Shown: positions 44,490-54,315, counted from the first letter of the stretch. The stretch: DNA of 64,000 nt from Helicostylum pulchrum (GCA_025677825.1 JAIXMO010000006.1:496001-560000), one strand, 5' to 3'. Numbers and translations are program-made. Notes: generated by a model not told the origin, from the letters alone.

Positions 44490-47400
44490 ATGGCAGATCC
44501 TTCATCAAAAGATCCTCGAAAAGACAGCATGAGTAGGTCTTCCAGTAATAAAATAGATACATCGTTAAAACGACCTCGACTTAATTATCTTCGTTCGGCA
44601 TGGACGACAAACGATTTATATTATCACGATTCTGACTTTAATACAACCACAAGCACAACGACTAGTTCTTCAGAAGTAACAGCAGCTGAAGATAATATGT
44701 ATCAAATTCGTCTACCTCCTTTTCAATTACAAGATTCTGATCAAGATGAAGAAGAACAAACAGATGAAATTTTAACTCAAGTATTTTGTATGATCTCAAT
44801 AGCGAATACAACCTGTCTCTTCGGTTCTATTACCAGTGCTTTACTTATTTTACACTCTGTACCTTGTTTTCATTTATTTATTCAACATCCCGATTGGATG
44901 CCGCATGTCATTTTACCTTTTTATGTTTTATGGTGGTTCATCATGATTACCGTACTCAACCACCGTAAGACCGAGCATTTGACACAGTATTTGAATTGGA
45001 CGCAACTCAGTACGGTCATCATGACCATCACGCATCTGGCAACACCCATCACACACTACACATTTCAATACTACCATTTATTTTTTGTCTCCAGTTCGCT
45101 CATCTCCTTTTTCATTTACGCCTTCTCTAAACGCATCGTTATCGCCAATGAGCAATTACAGGACAGATATAAGAAGCGGATCAATGAACAGTACGACAAG
45201 TTACAGCAGGTCGTAGACACACATTCACAAAACTTTAATAATCATCGATCTTCGTTCCTTGCTACGGTCTCGCAAGAGATTCAAGACGTTGCGTTGATGG
45301 TTATTACCACGTTGGAACAGTTCTCTCCTTCGACTCTGCTATCAAACTCGCAAGAGTTGTTGAGCGCTTGCTCCATTGCGGTGCCTACGGCAAGTATATC
45401 TGCAATTAATACGACGATTCGGCAAGTGTGTCATGTCAGCTCGCATTTGGAACTGTTGTCAAAATTAACGGTGCAGGCGTGGACAAGATCGAATATTAAT
45501 TTGTTGAAGCTGCCGGAATTGGTCTTGGCGGAATTCGATATTGGAGAGTTGCTGCAGAATTTAGGTGATGCGTTGGCTGGGCTAGCAGCAAAGTTGGATG
45601 TCAATCTTGTTATTTATCATTGTGATAATAATCTTCATCATACACTGGTTATTGGTGATGAAGGAGCTATTCGACATGCCTTATTAAACGTAAGCTTATA
45701 AAATTAAAATAATCTTTTAAAAACTAAATTATTTTTTTTTAAAAAAAATCGTATAGCATATTCGTAATGTGCTCGAGTGTTGTACGCCAGGTGCATCGAT
45801 CGAAGTGGGTTTAAACGTAACTCAAATCCAAGACCCAACCAAAGCGAAAATCACATTTTACATCACGCACACCAGCTCGCCAGCAATTCGTAATGCCAAT
45901 GCCGCACTACTTCCCAACGCCAACCTGACAGCACAACTACTTTCGTACATCAACGCCAGCTGCAACATTGACACCGAAACAAACGATAACCGCACCAAGT
46001 TTGAGTTTTCGTTTGAGCTGGAGCGCAGTAAAAAGGAACGCAGCAAGATGTTTTTAAATAACGATAGCCATTACCTGCTAAAGAACCACTACGCCAACAT
46101 TAAGTTCTCAAACGAGCCTAGCTTAAAGGAGTTGGGAAAGTTTATTGAGAGTTTAAATGGGTTAAAGATGGTGTTGCATGCACCTGAGCACAGTATCTTT
46201 GCTAAACATATGACGAGTTGTTTAGCTAGTTGGAATACAGATATCAGTCATGTTCCTGTAGCTCCGCTAGCGGCCGCAGCTGCAACATCTACATCAATGG
46301 AAAATGATAGCTCGAGTGTATCTTCAGTGACTTCAGATCAATCGAACGCACCTGATGTGTCACAACGTCAAGTGCCTACAACGCCACCAGTACCTTCACC
46401 GGCGATTGAAGAAGAGCACATCCATTCGATACCACCGGCATTTATTCTAATCGATGACGATATACCGACGCTGGAAAGCAAGTTGGGCGAGTTCCGTATC
46501 CAGCCTCCTGCATCCGCCAACGTCCTACAGCAAGCGCACCATGGTCGTCGCCACTACTACAAGAAGGGAGGACAAAACTTCTTCCATCAGGGAACGACTG
46601 CGATCATCCACTTCACGTCGCTTACCAAGTACAAGGCGGTGCGAGAGACGATCCAGTGCTACGCTTTTTTACCTAGCAGAGACCCCTTCTCGATGCCTCG
46701 GGTTGTGGTGGTCCCTAAACCTGCAGGTCCAAGAAGGTTCTTAACTGCGCTACATACGGCGTGGAACAACTCGGTGGTCGAACCCCATTTCTCGGCAATT
46801 GCTACGTCTCCTTCAAGTCCTATGCCTCCTATGATTTCGATGCTGGTGCAAAGAGAAATCGCAGCGGCTACGTCGAATGTAACGTCGCCTAATGATTGTG
46901 GACCTAAAGTATCGCCAAGTATTGAGTCCCCTGGTAGAGCGCGTAGTAGGCCGTTAAGTGGGATCTTTAGTCCACCTATTGCAGGAGACAATTATTTCTC
47001 GTCTCAACAACAGCAATCTAGAAGAAGATCGACAAATACCCCTGAAGTAGATTACTTGACTGCAAAAACGCCACTGATCGAACCAGAAATGGTACAAGAG
47101 GAAGAAGCAAAGGCTGCAGATGTGGAGGAACCCGTGGTGGAAAATACCGTAGAGTTGTTACCGCAACAGAGTAATATGACGGAGACAGAAGAAGTGGTGC
47201 GGGATGTACCAATATTTAAAAAGAAAATGGGTAGAACAATGTCTAATTTTAAGATGCATAAGAAGAAGAGAAAGGATCGTGGAGTACCGTTTGCAGATGT
47301 TGTTAGTCCGCCGATCAATGTTTTAATTGTAGAGGATAATATTATTAATCAGGCGATTTTGTCGGCGTGGATGAAGAAGCATAAAATCAAGTTTTCGGTT

Positions 47401-48474
47401 GCTAGTAATGGGTTAGAAGCGGTGAATAAATGGAAAATGGGAGGGTTTCATCTTGTTTTAGTAAGACTTTTAGGAGAGAAAAAGGAGGGGGTTGTTTGCA
47501 TAAAAAAACCTTACTAATGAGTTTGACTAAAACGGCTAAAAACTTTTTTTTTTTTTTTGTAGATGGATATTCAATTACCTGTGATGAACGGTATTGAAGC
47601 TACAAAAATGATTCGATCGATTGAAAAAGAACAAAAGATTGGCGTGCTACCAATGTCTTCTTCTTTCCTTCGACACCAACAAGAGGTAGCAGCGGCCACG
47701 GCGGAAACGATCATGAACCAAACCGAACAGGCTACTACTACTACTAAATCAACATACGAAATGGACCAAGTCGCCGCTGCGGAAATGATGCTGATGAACC
47801 TTGCGGATAAATCGACACCGTCTATTTTTAGATCGCCTGTCATTATTGTAGCACTGACTGCATCGTCCTTGGAATCCGATCGACACGCGGCGCTAGCGGC
47901 AGGCTGTAACGATTTCTTGACAAAGCCTGTGAGTTTAGAATGGCTTGAAAAGAAGATTATTGAGTGGGGCTGTATGCAAGCGCTGATTGACTTTGAAGGC
48001 TGGAGACGGTGGAAGAAGAACGCGGAAGACAATAATTCAAACGTGATTAAAAAAAAGTTGGCGAGTTTCGCTACTAGTAGCAAGGCACCGATGCCGACGA
48101 CGAATTTAACAAGAGAGCAGTTGGAGGCGGAAAAGAAGAGGATCGAGGAGAAGAGCAAGTCGCCAAAGAGCGGTATCATGTTACCGGGAGTCAGCAATTT
48201 GATCAAGCAAAGAAGGTTTTCGACAACAACTGCGGTGCTGAAGAAGAGAAATAAATTGAAGCCGTCCAGGAGTGAGTCGGATACGGATTGTTTGAATGGT
48301 AAACAGCAAAAGCAGCAGGACGGCGTAGCACTCCTCAATCATAGGTCAAGATCGATATCCAAAGAGAAAAAGTTCGATATGGAGAGTTACCAGGATACCC
48401 CACATTTTGACAAGGAGGTAACCCAGGACTTGGATGATTCCAAGTTGAAGAAGTCTATTGTAAAAAAGAAATAA
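44490..48474 (+). CDS. SSK1: Ssk1-type response regulator with membrane-anchored pseudo-histidine kinase N-terminus
   Basis: Three exons (44490-45689, 45757-47460, 47563-48474), 1271 aa. Residues ~95-215 hold about four membrane segments (CLFGSITSALLILHSV; LPFYVLWWFIMITVL; and two more). Residues 250-275 mirror a histidine-kinase H box, SSFLATVSQEIQD, with Gln262 where the phospho-His should be. A DEGAIRHALLNHIRN stretch resembles an N box, but no G boxes follow. Residues ~900-1095 are a receiver domain: NVLIVEDNIINQAILSAW, VLMDIQLPVMNGIEATKMI (phospho-Asp 970), VALTASS, TKPVSLEWLEKKIIEWGCMQ and the Ssk1-typical ALIDFEGWRRWK. An intron falls directly before the Met-Asp of the phosphoacceptor. 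By family it receives phosphate from an HPt protein and activates the Ssk2-type MAPKKK of the HOG pathway. Confidence 0.92.
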
Positions 48475-48748
48475 AAACTTACGCCCGTCTCTTATATTAT
48501 TTTTTTATTGAGAAAAATATTTTTATTTTTTTTTACTTGTGCGTCTTTTTCTTTAATAATCTGTTTATATTTGACAAATTGATCGCAAATAATTAACAAA
48601 CAGTAATTGTATAAAAGGGGAAAGTGTAAGACCTTAGGAGAGGAAGGAGAGAGGTCCTTTGGGGGGGGGGGGGGGAGAGAATAGTATATAAGGGACAAGT
48701 TTATCTTTTTTTCTTTTTTTTTTTGTTTCTTTATTTTTTAAACTAATT

Positions 48749-49321
48749 ATGACTTTATTTTCAATTAAAAGAAATTCACTGTATGATCAAGACTCACTGA
48801 CAAAAAAAGCACGCAACAGTCTATGCAACCTACTATCCAGCAGTCTAAAAAGAAAGCGATCATTTGCAGAAGAAGAGCAACAAGACGGACCAATCATAAA
48901 AAAAAAAAAGAAAAAGGTCAATTCAATAACGCGATTATTTCAAAAGATGGTGGTGGTTTCTTCCAGTAACACAGTAATAAAACGAGAAAAATCCAAGCTG
49001 CTATTTGACGCATTGTACACGTTTGAAACGTTTAGTCTACCAACGATTGAAGCTACGGGAGGAAGTCTAGGGATTGCACTGAAAGAGCCAGTCGAAGAGT
49101 CTATATTTAGTACAATAGAAGGGTCTTTTCCGACCCCACCAGCTAAGACGACGACGACAACGACTCGCAGGTTATTAAGGCGAGATTCATGTCCGCCAAG
49201 GTTGAATTCTTTAGTGTCGATTGAAGAAGAATCAGATGATGATGATACTTTACCGTTAACTCCTTCAAGTTCAAATGTTGAACATGAATTAGTGATGAAA
49301 ATTCTTGAATTAATTATTTAA
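48749..49321 (+). CDS. Hypothetical protein with nuclear-localisation-like basic runs
   Basis: Intronless, 190 aa, no family recognised. Features: SLKRKRSFAEEE and IIKKKKKKVNSITRLFQ basic patches typical of nuclear import signals, a central more ordered segment (LLFDALYTFETFSLPTIEA), RRDSCPPRLNSLVSIEEESD with candidate phosphorylation sites, and an acidic Asp run before a hydrophobic C-terminus (VMKILELII). A pyrimidine-rich leader (48705-48745) precedes the ATG as in neighbouring genes. It sits 274 bp after SSK1 on the same strand. A G-run at 48660-48674 lies between them. Confidence 0.6.
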   Translation: MTLFSIKRNSLYDQDSLTKKARNSLCNLLSSSLKRKRSFAEEEQQDGPIIKKKKKKVNSITRLFQKMVVVSSSNTVIKREKSKLLFDALYTFETFSLPTIEATGGSLGIALKEPVEESIFSTIEGSFPTPPAKTTTTTTRRLLRRDSCPPRLNSLVSIEEESDDDDTLPLTPSSSNVEHELVMKILELII

Positions 49322-49925
49322 TGCCTGTATTATAAATAATAAAAATATTTTTTTAGTGTATAAAAGTTTAATTTTTTCAGATACACACTTTTTTTTTTTT
49401 TTTAGAAAGGGAGGTGCATTTATAAGCTACGGAACAGTTGTTTAAAAGCTTGGCTAGGCTTGGCTTTTTGTCAACTGGTTACTAAATCTGTAAATAAATC
49501 GGAAGCGGAAGGGAATCTTTTCTGACGTGGAAAAAAACCATGTTAATTTTAGATGTTGTTAAGTGACTCTACTAAAAATAAGCTTTGTTAGTAATGAAAC
49601 TTGTGATATAATATATGTACATTAATCCGGTGACGAAATATATACGGTTTCCTGACGCGCTACGCGAAGAAAAAAAAAATTGCTAAACGTAAATAAACAA
49701 CAAATGTACGCACTCTAAATAACAAGTATCAAGGGTACCGTAAGCAGCTTTTTATTTACTAGAATCAGGACGAATAAAGATTGGTTTCACCATTTATGCC
49801 CTTTTTTTTATTTTTAAATTATAATTTCATGTGGTAAACAATAAAAAAGTTTTCTTTTGGGGGGAGAACAAAGGATCGGGCTCAGCTATTATAGTCAAGT
49901 TTAAATAAACCCCCAATCACACTAT

Positions 49926-49980
49926 AAAAAAACAAAAGGAAATTTCGATTACAATCACACAATATTTGTTGCTAAATACA
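49926..49980 (+). repeat. Left copy of ~55 bp direct repeat
   Basis: Contains ATTACAATCACACAATATTT and TTGTTGCTAAATA and ends at the TA just before the CAGGATTT terminus. The other copy is at 53303-53357, just outside the opposite terminus, with a few mismatches. Confidence 0.8.
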
Positions 49981-50508
49981 GGATTTCAGTCTTAATTGGT
50001 ACGATTGATTTTTTTTTGGCACAACTTCAAAATAAATTTGGCACGTCCAACAACCATATTTGAATTTAGTCAGTTATAGTGAACTATTTAATTTAGAAAC
50101 TAGATTTGTATGGGATGAGTTGAACATTTAGTGTTTAAAACTTAACAATTAGCATGCAAATGAAGAATTCAAATTGGCTTCGAGTGGAAAAGAATTGGAG
50201 GAAGAGGGTATCTTTTCCCTCCCCAGAACACGCATTATGAGATCAATGATTTTAGACAACTTGATCGGGCTTTTCAAAATGATCAGAATATAGATCGTTT
50301 TTTCCTTTTACTTAATATTTTACCAAAACTTAGGAATAAGAAAAAACGTATAGCAACAGGAGTTGATTATTCTAATGATCTCCCTAATTTCATTGGATGA
50401 TGCTGTAAAGTATACGCTCCAGTTGTCCCCGGGAAGAACGGAGTCTAATAAAAGGGCTGTAGTAGTCTTGCAATTTTTCTTCTTTCTTTTTGCTTTATCA
50501 CCACAATA

Positions 50509-50718
50509 ATGGAAATATCTAGGAAATTAGCAATATGCATGTATTATTATGCAGAATACACTGAAGAAAACGTTAAAAAATATACCGAAGAAATAAAAAG
50601 GTTAGGCGATGTAGAAATCTGCTATAACAAAAATCCGAAACAGCCAATTATTGTAACTAAAGAAAGGATTCGTAAAATGCCTAGTTCCTACCATTTATAT
50701 CCAGCCATATTAGATTAA
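50509..50718 (+). pseudogene. Truncated copy 1 of a recombinase-associated gene family (N-terminal domain only)
   Basis: A 69-codon frame starts MEISRKLAICMYYYAEYTEE and contains EICYNKNPKQ and YHLYPAILD. It is clearly homologous to the N-terminus of the minus-strand copy at 50779-51990 (AICMFYYVEYTHENV, EICFNTNE). A CT-rich leader precedes the ATG, so it may still be transcribed. It stops where copy 2 goes on, so it is a truncated relative. N-terminal domain function is unknown. Confidence 0.5.
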
Positions 50719-50778
50719 TTACCCCTAAGATGGGTTGAAAGACTATCAATTATTGATATATTTTATTTTTGGTGTTAT

Positions 50779-51990
50779 TTATTTCGATCTCTGCATTAAT
50801 TTGTATCTACAATCAAATTTTTCTAATAAATTGATGTTAGCCTTCAAACCACAGGTATCATAAATGAACAGTTCATCTGAAAACATGAATGTATCCACAG
50901 CGACTTTTTTGATTTCGGGATAATCTTTCAACAATTCTTGAACGTGATGGGATCGACCGGAAAGTCCAGCAAAATCTAATACCACAAGACAAATTGAATG
51001 TTTGGATGCGTTTCAATATCTAATGAAATCTAAAATGAATCAAAAGAATTTACTGTTAGTGATATTTTTTTAGAACATGCACTTATTTAATGAATTTTTA
51101 CCCTGAGTAGTTCCATCTACTTTATATAATTGTTGGTATATATTTCGGTCCACGTTAAGGTCTCGTTCTACAAAAGTTGTTGAAGCTCTTGAGCTTGCAG
51201 ACACAAAAATACGAGTTGCAAAAGATCTGGAACGCAAATTGTCTATCATTTGCTGCAATAGGAGACTTTCGAACATATCCTACAATTTCAAATGCATTAT
51301 TTTGTAAAACTTTCAATGATTGCTGGTAATTTGGTAGGCATTCCGTAATTGATGTAATTAGACAGTCTACCAAAGAGAAATATTAGCTTTGCACATTACT
51401 TTGCAATTTATGTAGTTTTACCATGGTAAATTTTATCCATCACAAAAAGATTTCTTTTTCTAACTCCATGATTTTTATTTTCTATGGCATTTAAGAATTT
51501 TAACCTGTTGCTCGAACACCAACGAGTAAATGCAAGTAATGATTTGTTATTAAGCACCGTTGAATTTTCCTTTACTAGTTGAAATATATCGTTTGTACTA
51601 GTTAATTTTTCTTAATATATTTCTGGATTGCCAAAGTCATTCACGGTGTAAACGCTGTTTACAAACTGGATAACTTAAGATTCGGTCACTTAGATAAATT
51701 TTTTAGTTTTGTGTAAATCACGCTTAGTCTCTTTTTTAAGCATACCAAGTTCAGACTTCTTACGCTTAACACCTGTATCTTCTTTTTCTTCAACTACATC
51801 CAAATACTTACGGTAGGTAACTGGATTACCTAACATACGTTGTTTCAGTACAAGGATTAGTTCACATTCATTGGTATTAAAACAAATTTCATAGTTTTGA
51901 GATTCAAGTATATTTCTGTATTTGGTGACGTTTTCATGTGTATATTCTACATAGTAAAACATACATATAGCTTAGTCTTTTGTAATATGC
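50779..51990 (-). pseudogene. Decayed serine-recombinase-like gene (copy 2)
   Basis: Reading leftwards: N-terminal domain (AICMFYYVEYTHENV), charged linker (EEKEDTGVKRKKSEL), a stretch with FTRWCSSNRLKFLNAIENK, then the core. The core shows IVGYVRKSP (51263-51280), then after a frame break LLLQQMIDNLRSRSFATRIF and SRASTTFVERDLN, an intron-like gap (GTAAAA..TTTTAG) and CLVVLDFAGLSGRS followed by KKVAVDTFMF. The pattern Y-V-R-x-S then a long helix and a D-x-A-G-L-S-x-R-S block resembles the catalytic Ser and the arginine region of serine resolvases. Disruptions: a TAA seven codons in, in-frame stops before and after the mid region, a frameshift after GYVRKS and a TGA at 51013-51015. Family assignment is inferred. 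Confidence 0.5.
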
Positions 51991-52089
51991 ATAGAAACAG
52001 CTAAAGTGCATCTACTTTTAAGCCTTCAACTTTTTTAAAAACGGTCATTTTTGAGGATTGTTATCCCGATTCTATATAAGGAAATAAGT

Positions 52090-52460
52090 CTAATATTATC
52101 AGGCAGGAGGAATAGCGATACTAACGTCTTCATAGCCATATGTCTCTGCATAACGTTGGTATTCCATGATTCTTTGAAACCATTCCTTTCTATAGGTCAC
52201 TACGTCCTCTCTTTCGTGACCGACGAAATAAATTACCTTACCTTTTAAATATGAGTGAGGTTATTAACTAAGTATTACCTGGTTTTTTTTTTTCATTCTG
52301 GCGTAAATGACTTACCCACACGTTTAAAGTGGAAACCCCGTTGTATAAGCTTATTTCTAATGCATTCGATAGACAAAGGTACTGGTCGAAACCATTCAAG
52401 TACTTTTTCCTTGATATCGTTGTACGGCGAGGTACTTGGACCGTTCACAACCAATTCCAT
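52090..52460 (-). pseudogene. Decayed DDE transposase fragment
   Basis: Minus-strand pieces read VLEWFRPVPLSIECIRNKL, IQRGFHFKRVG, then after a disrupted gap KVIYFVGHEREDVVTYRKEW and FQRIMEYQRYAETYGYED, ending IAIPPA. The G-H-E-R-x-D-V-V-x-Y-R block preceded by a helix ending in G-F-H is a recurring signature in fungal DDE-type transposases just N-terminal to the catalytic core. The catalytic residues themselves are not present. A stop codon and frame change interrupt it. Confidence 0.5.
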
Positions 52461-53060
52461 CTGATTGTTTTATGCTTAAAAGGGTTTGCCGTCGTGTTTT
52501 ATCAAAAGAAAAAAAAGATAAAAGAGGGGGAAATCGGGGTTGAAATCCACTCCAAGTAAACCACAGTGCTAAAATATTCAAACTTCAACTCACCTTTTTG
52601 AAAGAAGTAAAAGTGATATGCAAAAAAAAACTTGGGCAGTTCTTTTAGTAACGCTCTTTAAACAGTTTCATTTAATTATTTTATGTTAAAAAAGGTTTGC
52701 CGTCGCGTTTTATCAAAAAGAAAAAAAATGCCAAATTCTGGGTTGAAATCCCCAGTTTCAGAGAGAAAACCCTTTTTTAATATCGGTTAAATGTTTAAGA
52801 GAGAATCGTACATATTTAAACTCAATACTACCATATTACTGGCTGAAAGTCCAAATTTAAGGCCGGTCTTTTTCACACCACAGTGCTTAAATATTCAAAC
52901 TTCGAATCGATACTTTGAAAAAAGTAAAGGCGATAGGCAAAAAAAAGTTGAGCAGTTCTCTTAACAGTACTCTTTAAAGCAATCTATAAGAATTTTTTTA
53001 TGCTTAAAAAGGTTTGCCGTCGTGTTTTATCAATAAGAAAAAAAAAGGGGAGAAATCGGA
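52460..53060. repeat. Complex tandem repeat (GGTTTGCCGTCG units)
   Basis: Three copies of a unit with GGTTTGCCGTCG(T/C)GTTTTATC start at about 52488, 52694 and 53011. Between them is a second unit (CCACAGTGCT..AAATATTCAAACTTC..GCAGTTCT) at about 52560-52670 and 52872-52980. Spacing is about 206 and 317 bp, so the array is irregular. Each GGTTTGCC unit is followed by an A-rich run and a GGGTTGAAATCC-like block. Confidence 0.75.
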
Positions 53061-53107
53061 GCTAAAAGTTGAAGGTTTAAAAGTAGATGCACTGTAATGA
53101 ATAAAAA

Positions 53108-53172
53108 AGACGAAAAGCGATACTTTAAAGACGAGAATAAAGACGAAAAGCGGTACTTCAAAGACGAGAATA
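53108..53172 (+). repeat. Short direct repeat (GACGAAAAGCG units)
   Basis: Two tandem copies of a ~32 bp unit GACGAAAAGCGATACTTTAA followed by AGACGAGAATAA, with two substitutions between copies. Confidence 0.85.
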
Positions 53173-53179
53173 ATACTAC

Positions 53180-53300
53180 AGGATTTTAGTCTTAATGGTA
53201 CGATTGATTTTTTTTTTGGTACGTCCCAATTTCTATTTTCAAAAAAAAAATTAACCGTACCAAAAAAAAAATCAATCGTACCAATTAAGACTAAAATCCT
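53180..53300. mobile_element. Hairpin MITE sharing the termini of the composite element
   Basis: 121 bp flanked by TA on both sides, starting CAGGATTTTAGTCTTAATGG and ending CCAATTAAGACTAAAATCCTG minus one base of symmetry; the two halves are inverted repeats over about 50 bp, separated by a ~20 bp centre. No coding capacity. Its right end is also the right end of the larger element. Confidence 0.85.
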
Positions 53301-53302
53301 GT

Positions 53303-53357
53303 ATAAAAAGCAAAAAGGAAATCCCGATTACAATCACACAATATTTGTTGCTAAATA
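53303..53357 (+). repeat. Right copy of ~55 bp direct repeat
   Basis: Contains the same ATTACAATCACACAATATTT and TTGTTGCTAAATA as the left copy at 49926-49980, with differences such as AAATCCCG for AAATTTCG. Confidence 0.8.
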
Positions 53358-53664
53358 ATTGGGCGGTTTAATTTGATGGTCGTACACGTCAAATTTAACA
53401 GCTCACCTATTAAAAGAAAGTGGGGGGAGCGTACAAAAAACCGTCTTTTTTTTTTCTGGGCACAGACTACTTTTTATAAAAAAAGATATTCCCATCAAAA
53501 TTCATATCCTTTTTTTGCAAGTCCGCTTTTTTCTCGCGTCTCCCCCTCTTTTTTTTTTTTTTCGTTTATATATAAATGGTTTTTTTTTTTTCCTTTTTTT
53601 TTTTTTTTTTTTTTTTTAATTCAATTTAACTACGCACACTACACTACTACTACAAAATAAAATA

Positions 53665-54030
53665 ATGAAAGCAAACTCCGATACGGAAACAACAGTGGTT
53701 GTGGATGATAAAGAATTATTGGCTATTCTTGGTTTATGTTCACCTCCTTCGTCACCCTACCTGTGTAACAGTATAGCCGTACTTGATTGGGATGACATGC
53801 CTGAACTATCGGAAGCCGAAGACGAAGATGACAATCAAAGTGTACAAACCAAACGAAAGTATCACGACGATGAATTAGATATTTTTGCCGAATATGACTT
53901 TATTGAAGTTTCAATTGAACCTGAACAAAAGAAACAAAAGACTTTATTAATACAACAAGCCTTTGTTAGTGAAACTCAAATTGAAGAAGATATTCGATTG
54001 GCTTTAGATTTAATCTCTTCTACTGATTAA
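53665..54030 (+). CDS. Small acidic protein, unknown function
   Basis: Intronless, 121 aa, strongly acidic. It has LLAILGLCSPPSSPYLCNSI near residue 20, an acidic centre (LSEAEDEDDNQS), a basic-acidic KRKYHDDELDIFAEYDFIE segment and a helical C-terminus (EEDIRLALDLISS). No domain is recognised. The composition, with alternating acidic and bulky hydrophobic residues, resembles transcription-activation segments, but this is only a guess. The ATG follows a very long T/C leader (53550-53620) and a TATA-like TTTATATATAAA at 53564-53575, which argues for a real, transcribed gene. Confidence 0.6.
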   Translation: MKANSDTETTVVVDDKELLAILGLCSPPSSPYLCNSIAVLDWDDMPELSEAEDEDDNQSVQTKRKYHDDELDIFAEYDFIEVSIEPEQKKQKTLLIQQAFVSETQIEEDIRLALDLISSTD

Positions 54031-54315
54031 ATAATACCCCAACCCCCCTCATTACATAATGTATACATGTATAAACGCATTTTTTTTTTCCCTTTTTTTT
54101 TTCTTTGTTGTATACAAAAAAAAAAAAAAAAAAAAACTTATCCCCCCCCCCATCCCCCCTTGTTTTTTTTTTCATCTCCCCCTTCTTCATATTTTCCTTT
54201 ATTTGTATATATTTTTTGTTTATATCAATAAAACCAAATTTAACAAAAAGAAGGAGGTTGTTATTTATTTATACAAAATGTGAGGTATCATTACAAGAAA
54301 AAAACTATATGTGTA

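Larger units (their letters stand above)
49980..53300. mobile_element. TIR-bounded composite element, TA target sites
   Basis: The left end starts CAGGATTTCAGTCTTAATTG (49980) and the right end is its reverse complement, ending CAATTAAGACTAAAATCCTG (53300); the match runs about 43 bp (to GGTACGATTGA and a T-run). Both ends are flanked by TA, as in Tc1/mariner-type insertions. The interior carries gene relics on both strands, tandem repeats and an extra, inward copy of the terminus at 53180. It is clearly not intact. It may be one old autonomous element or two related insertions that happen to face each other. Confidence 0.65.
49322..53664. other. Transposon graveyard
   Basis: 4.3 kb with no intact host gene. 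It includes a TIR-bounded segment at 49980-53300, remnants of two copies of a serine-recombinase-like gene, a decayed DDE transposase, complex tandem repeats and an internal MITE, each listed separately. Sequence outside the element (49322-49920) is AT-rich without recognisable genes. Confidence 0.65.

Noticed and set aside
47571..48338. 255-codon open frame antisense to SSK1 exon 3
   Set aside because: It lies wholly under the well-conserved receiver domain; its Phe/Ser/Leu-rich translation is a shadow of the sense codons.
52460..53060. Spaced repeats resembling a CRISPR array
   Set aside because: Units are long, irregularly spaced and embedded in a eukaryotic transposon region, with no uniform spacers or cas genes.
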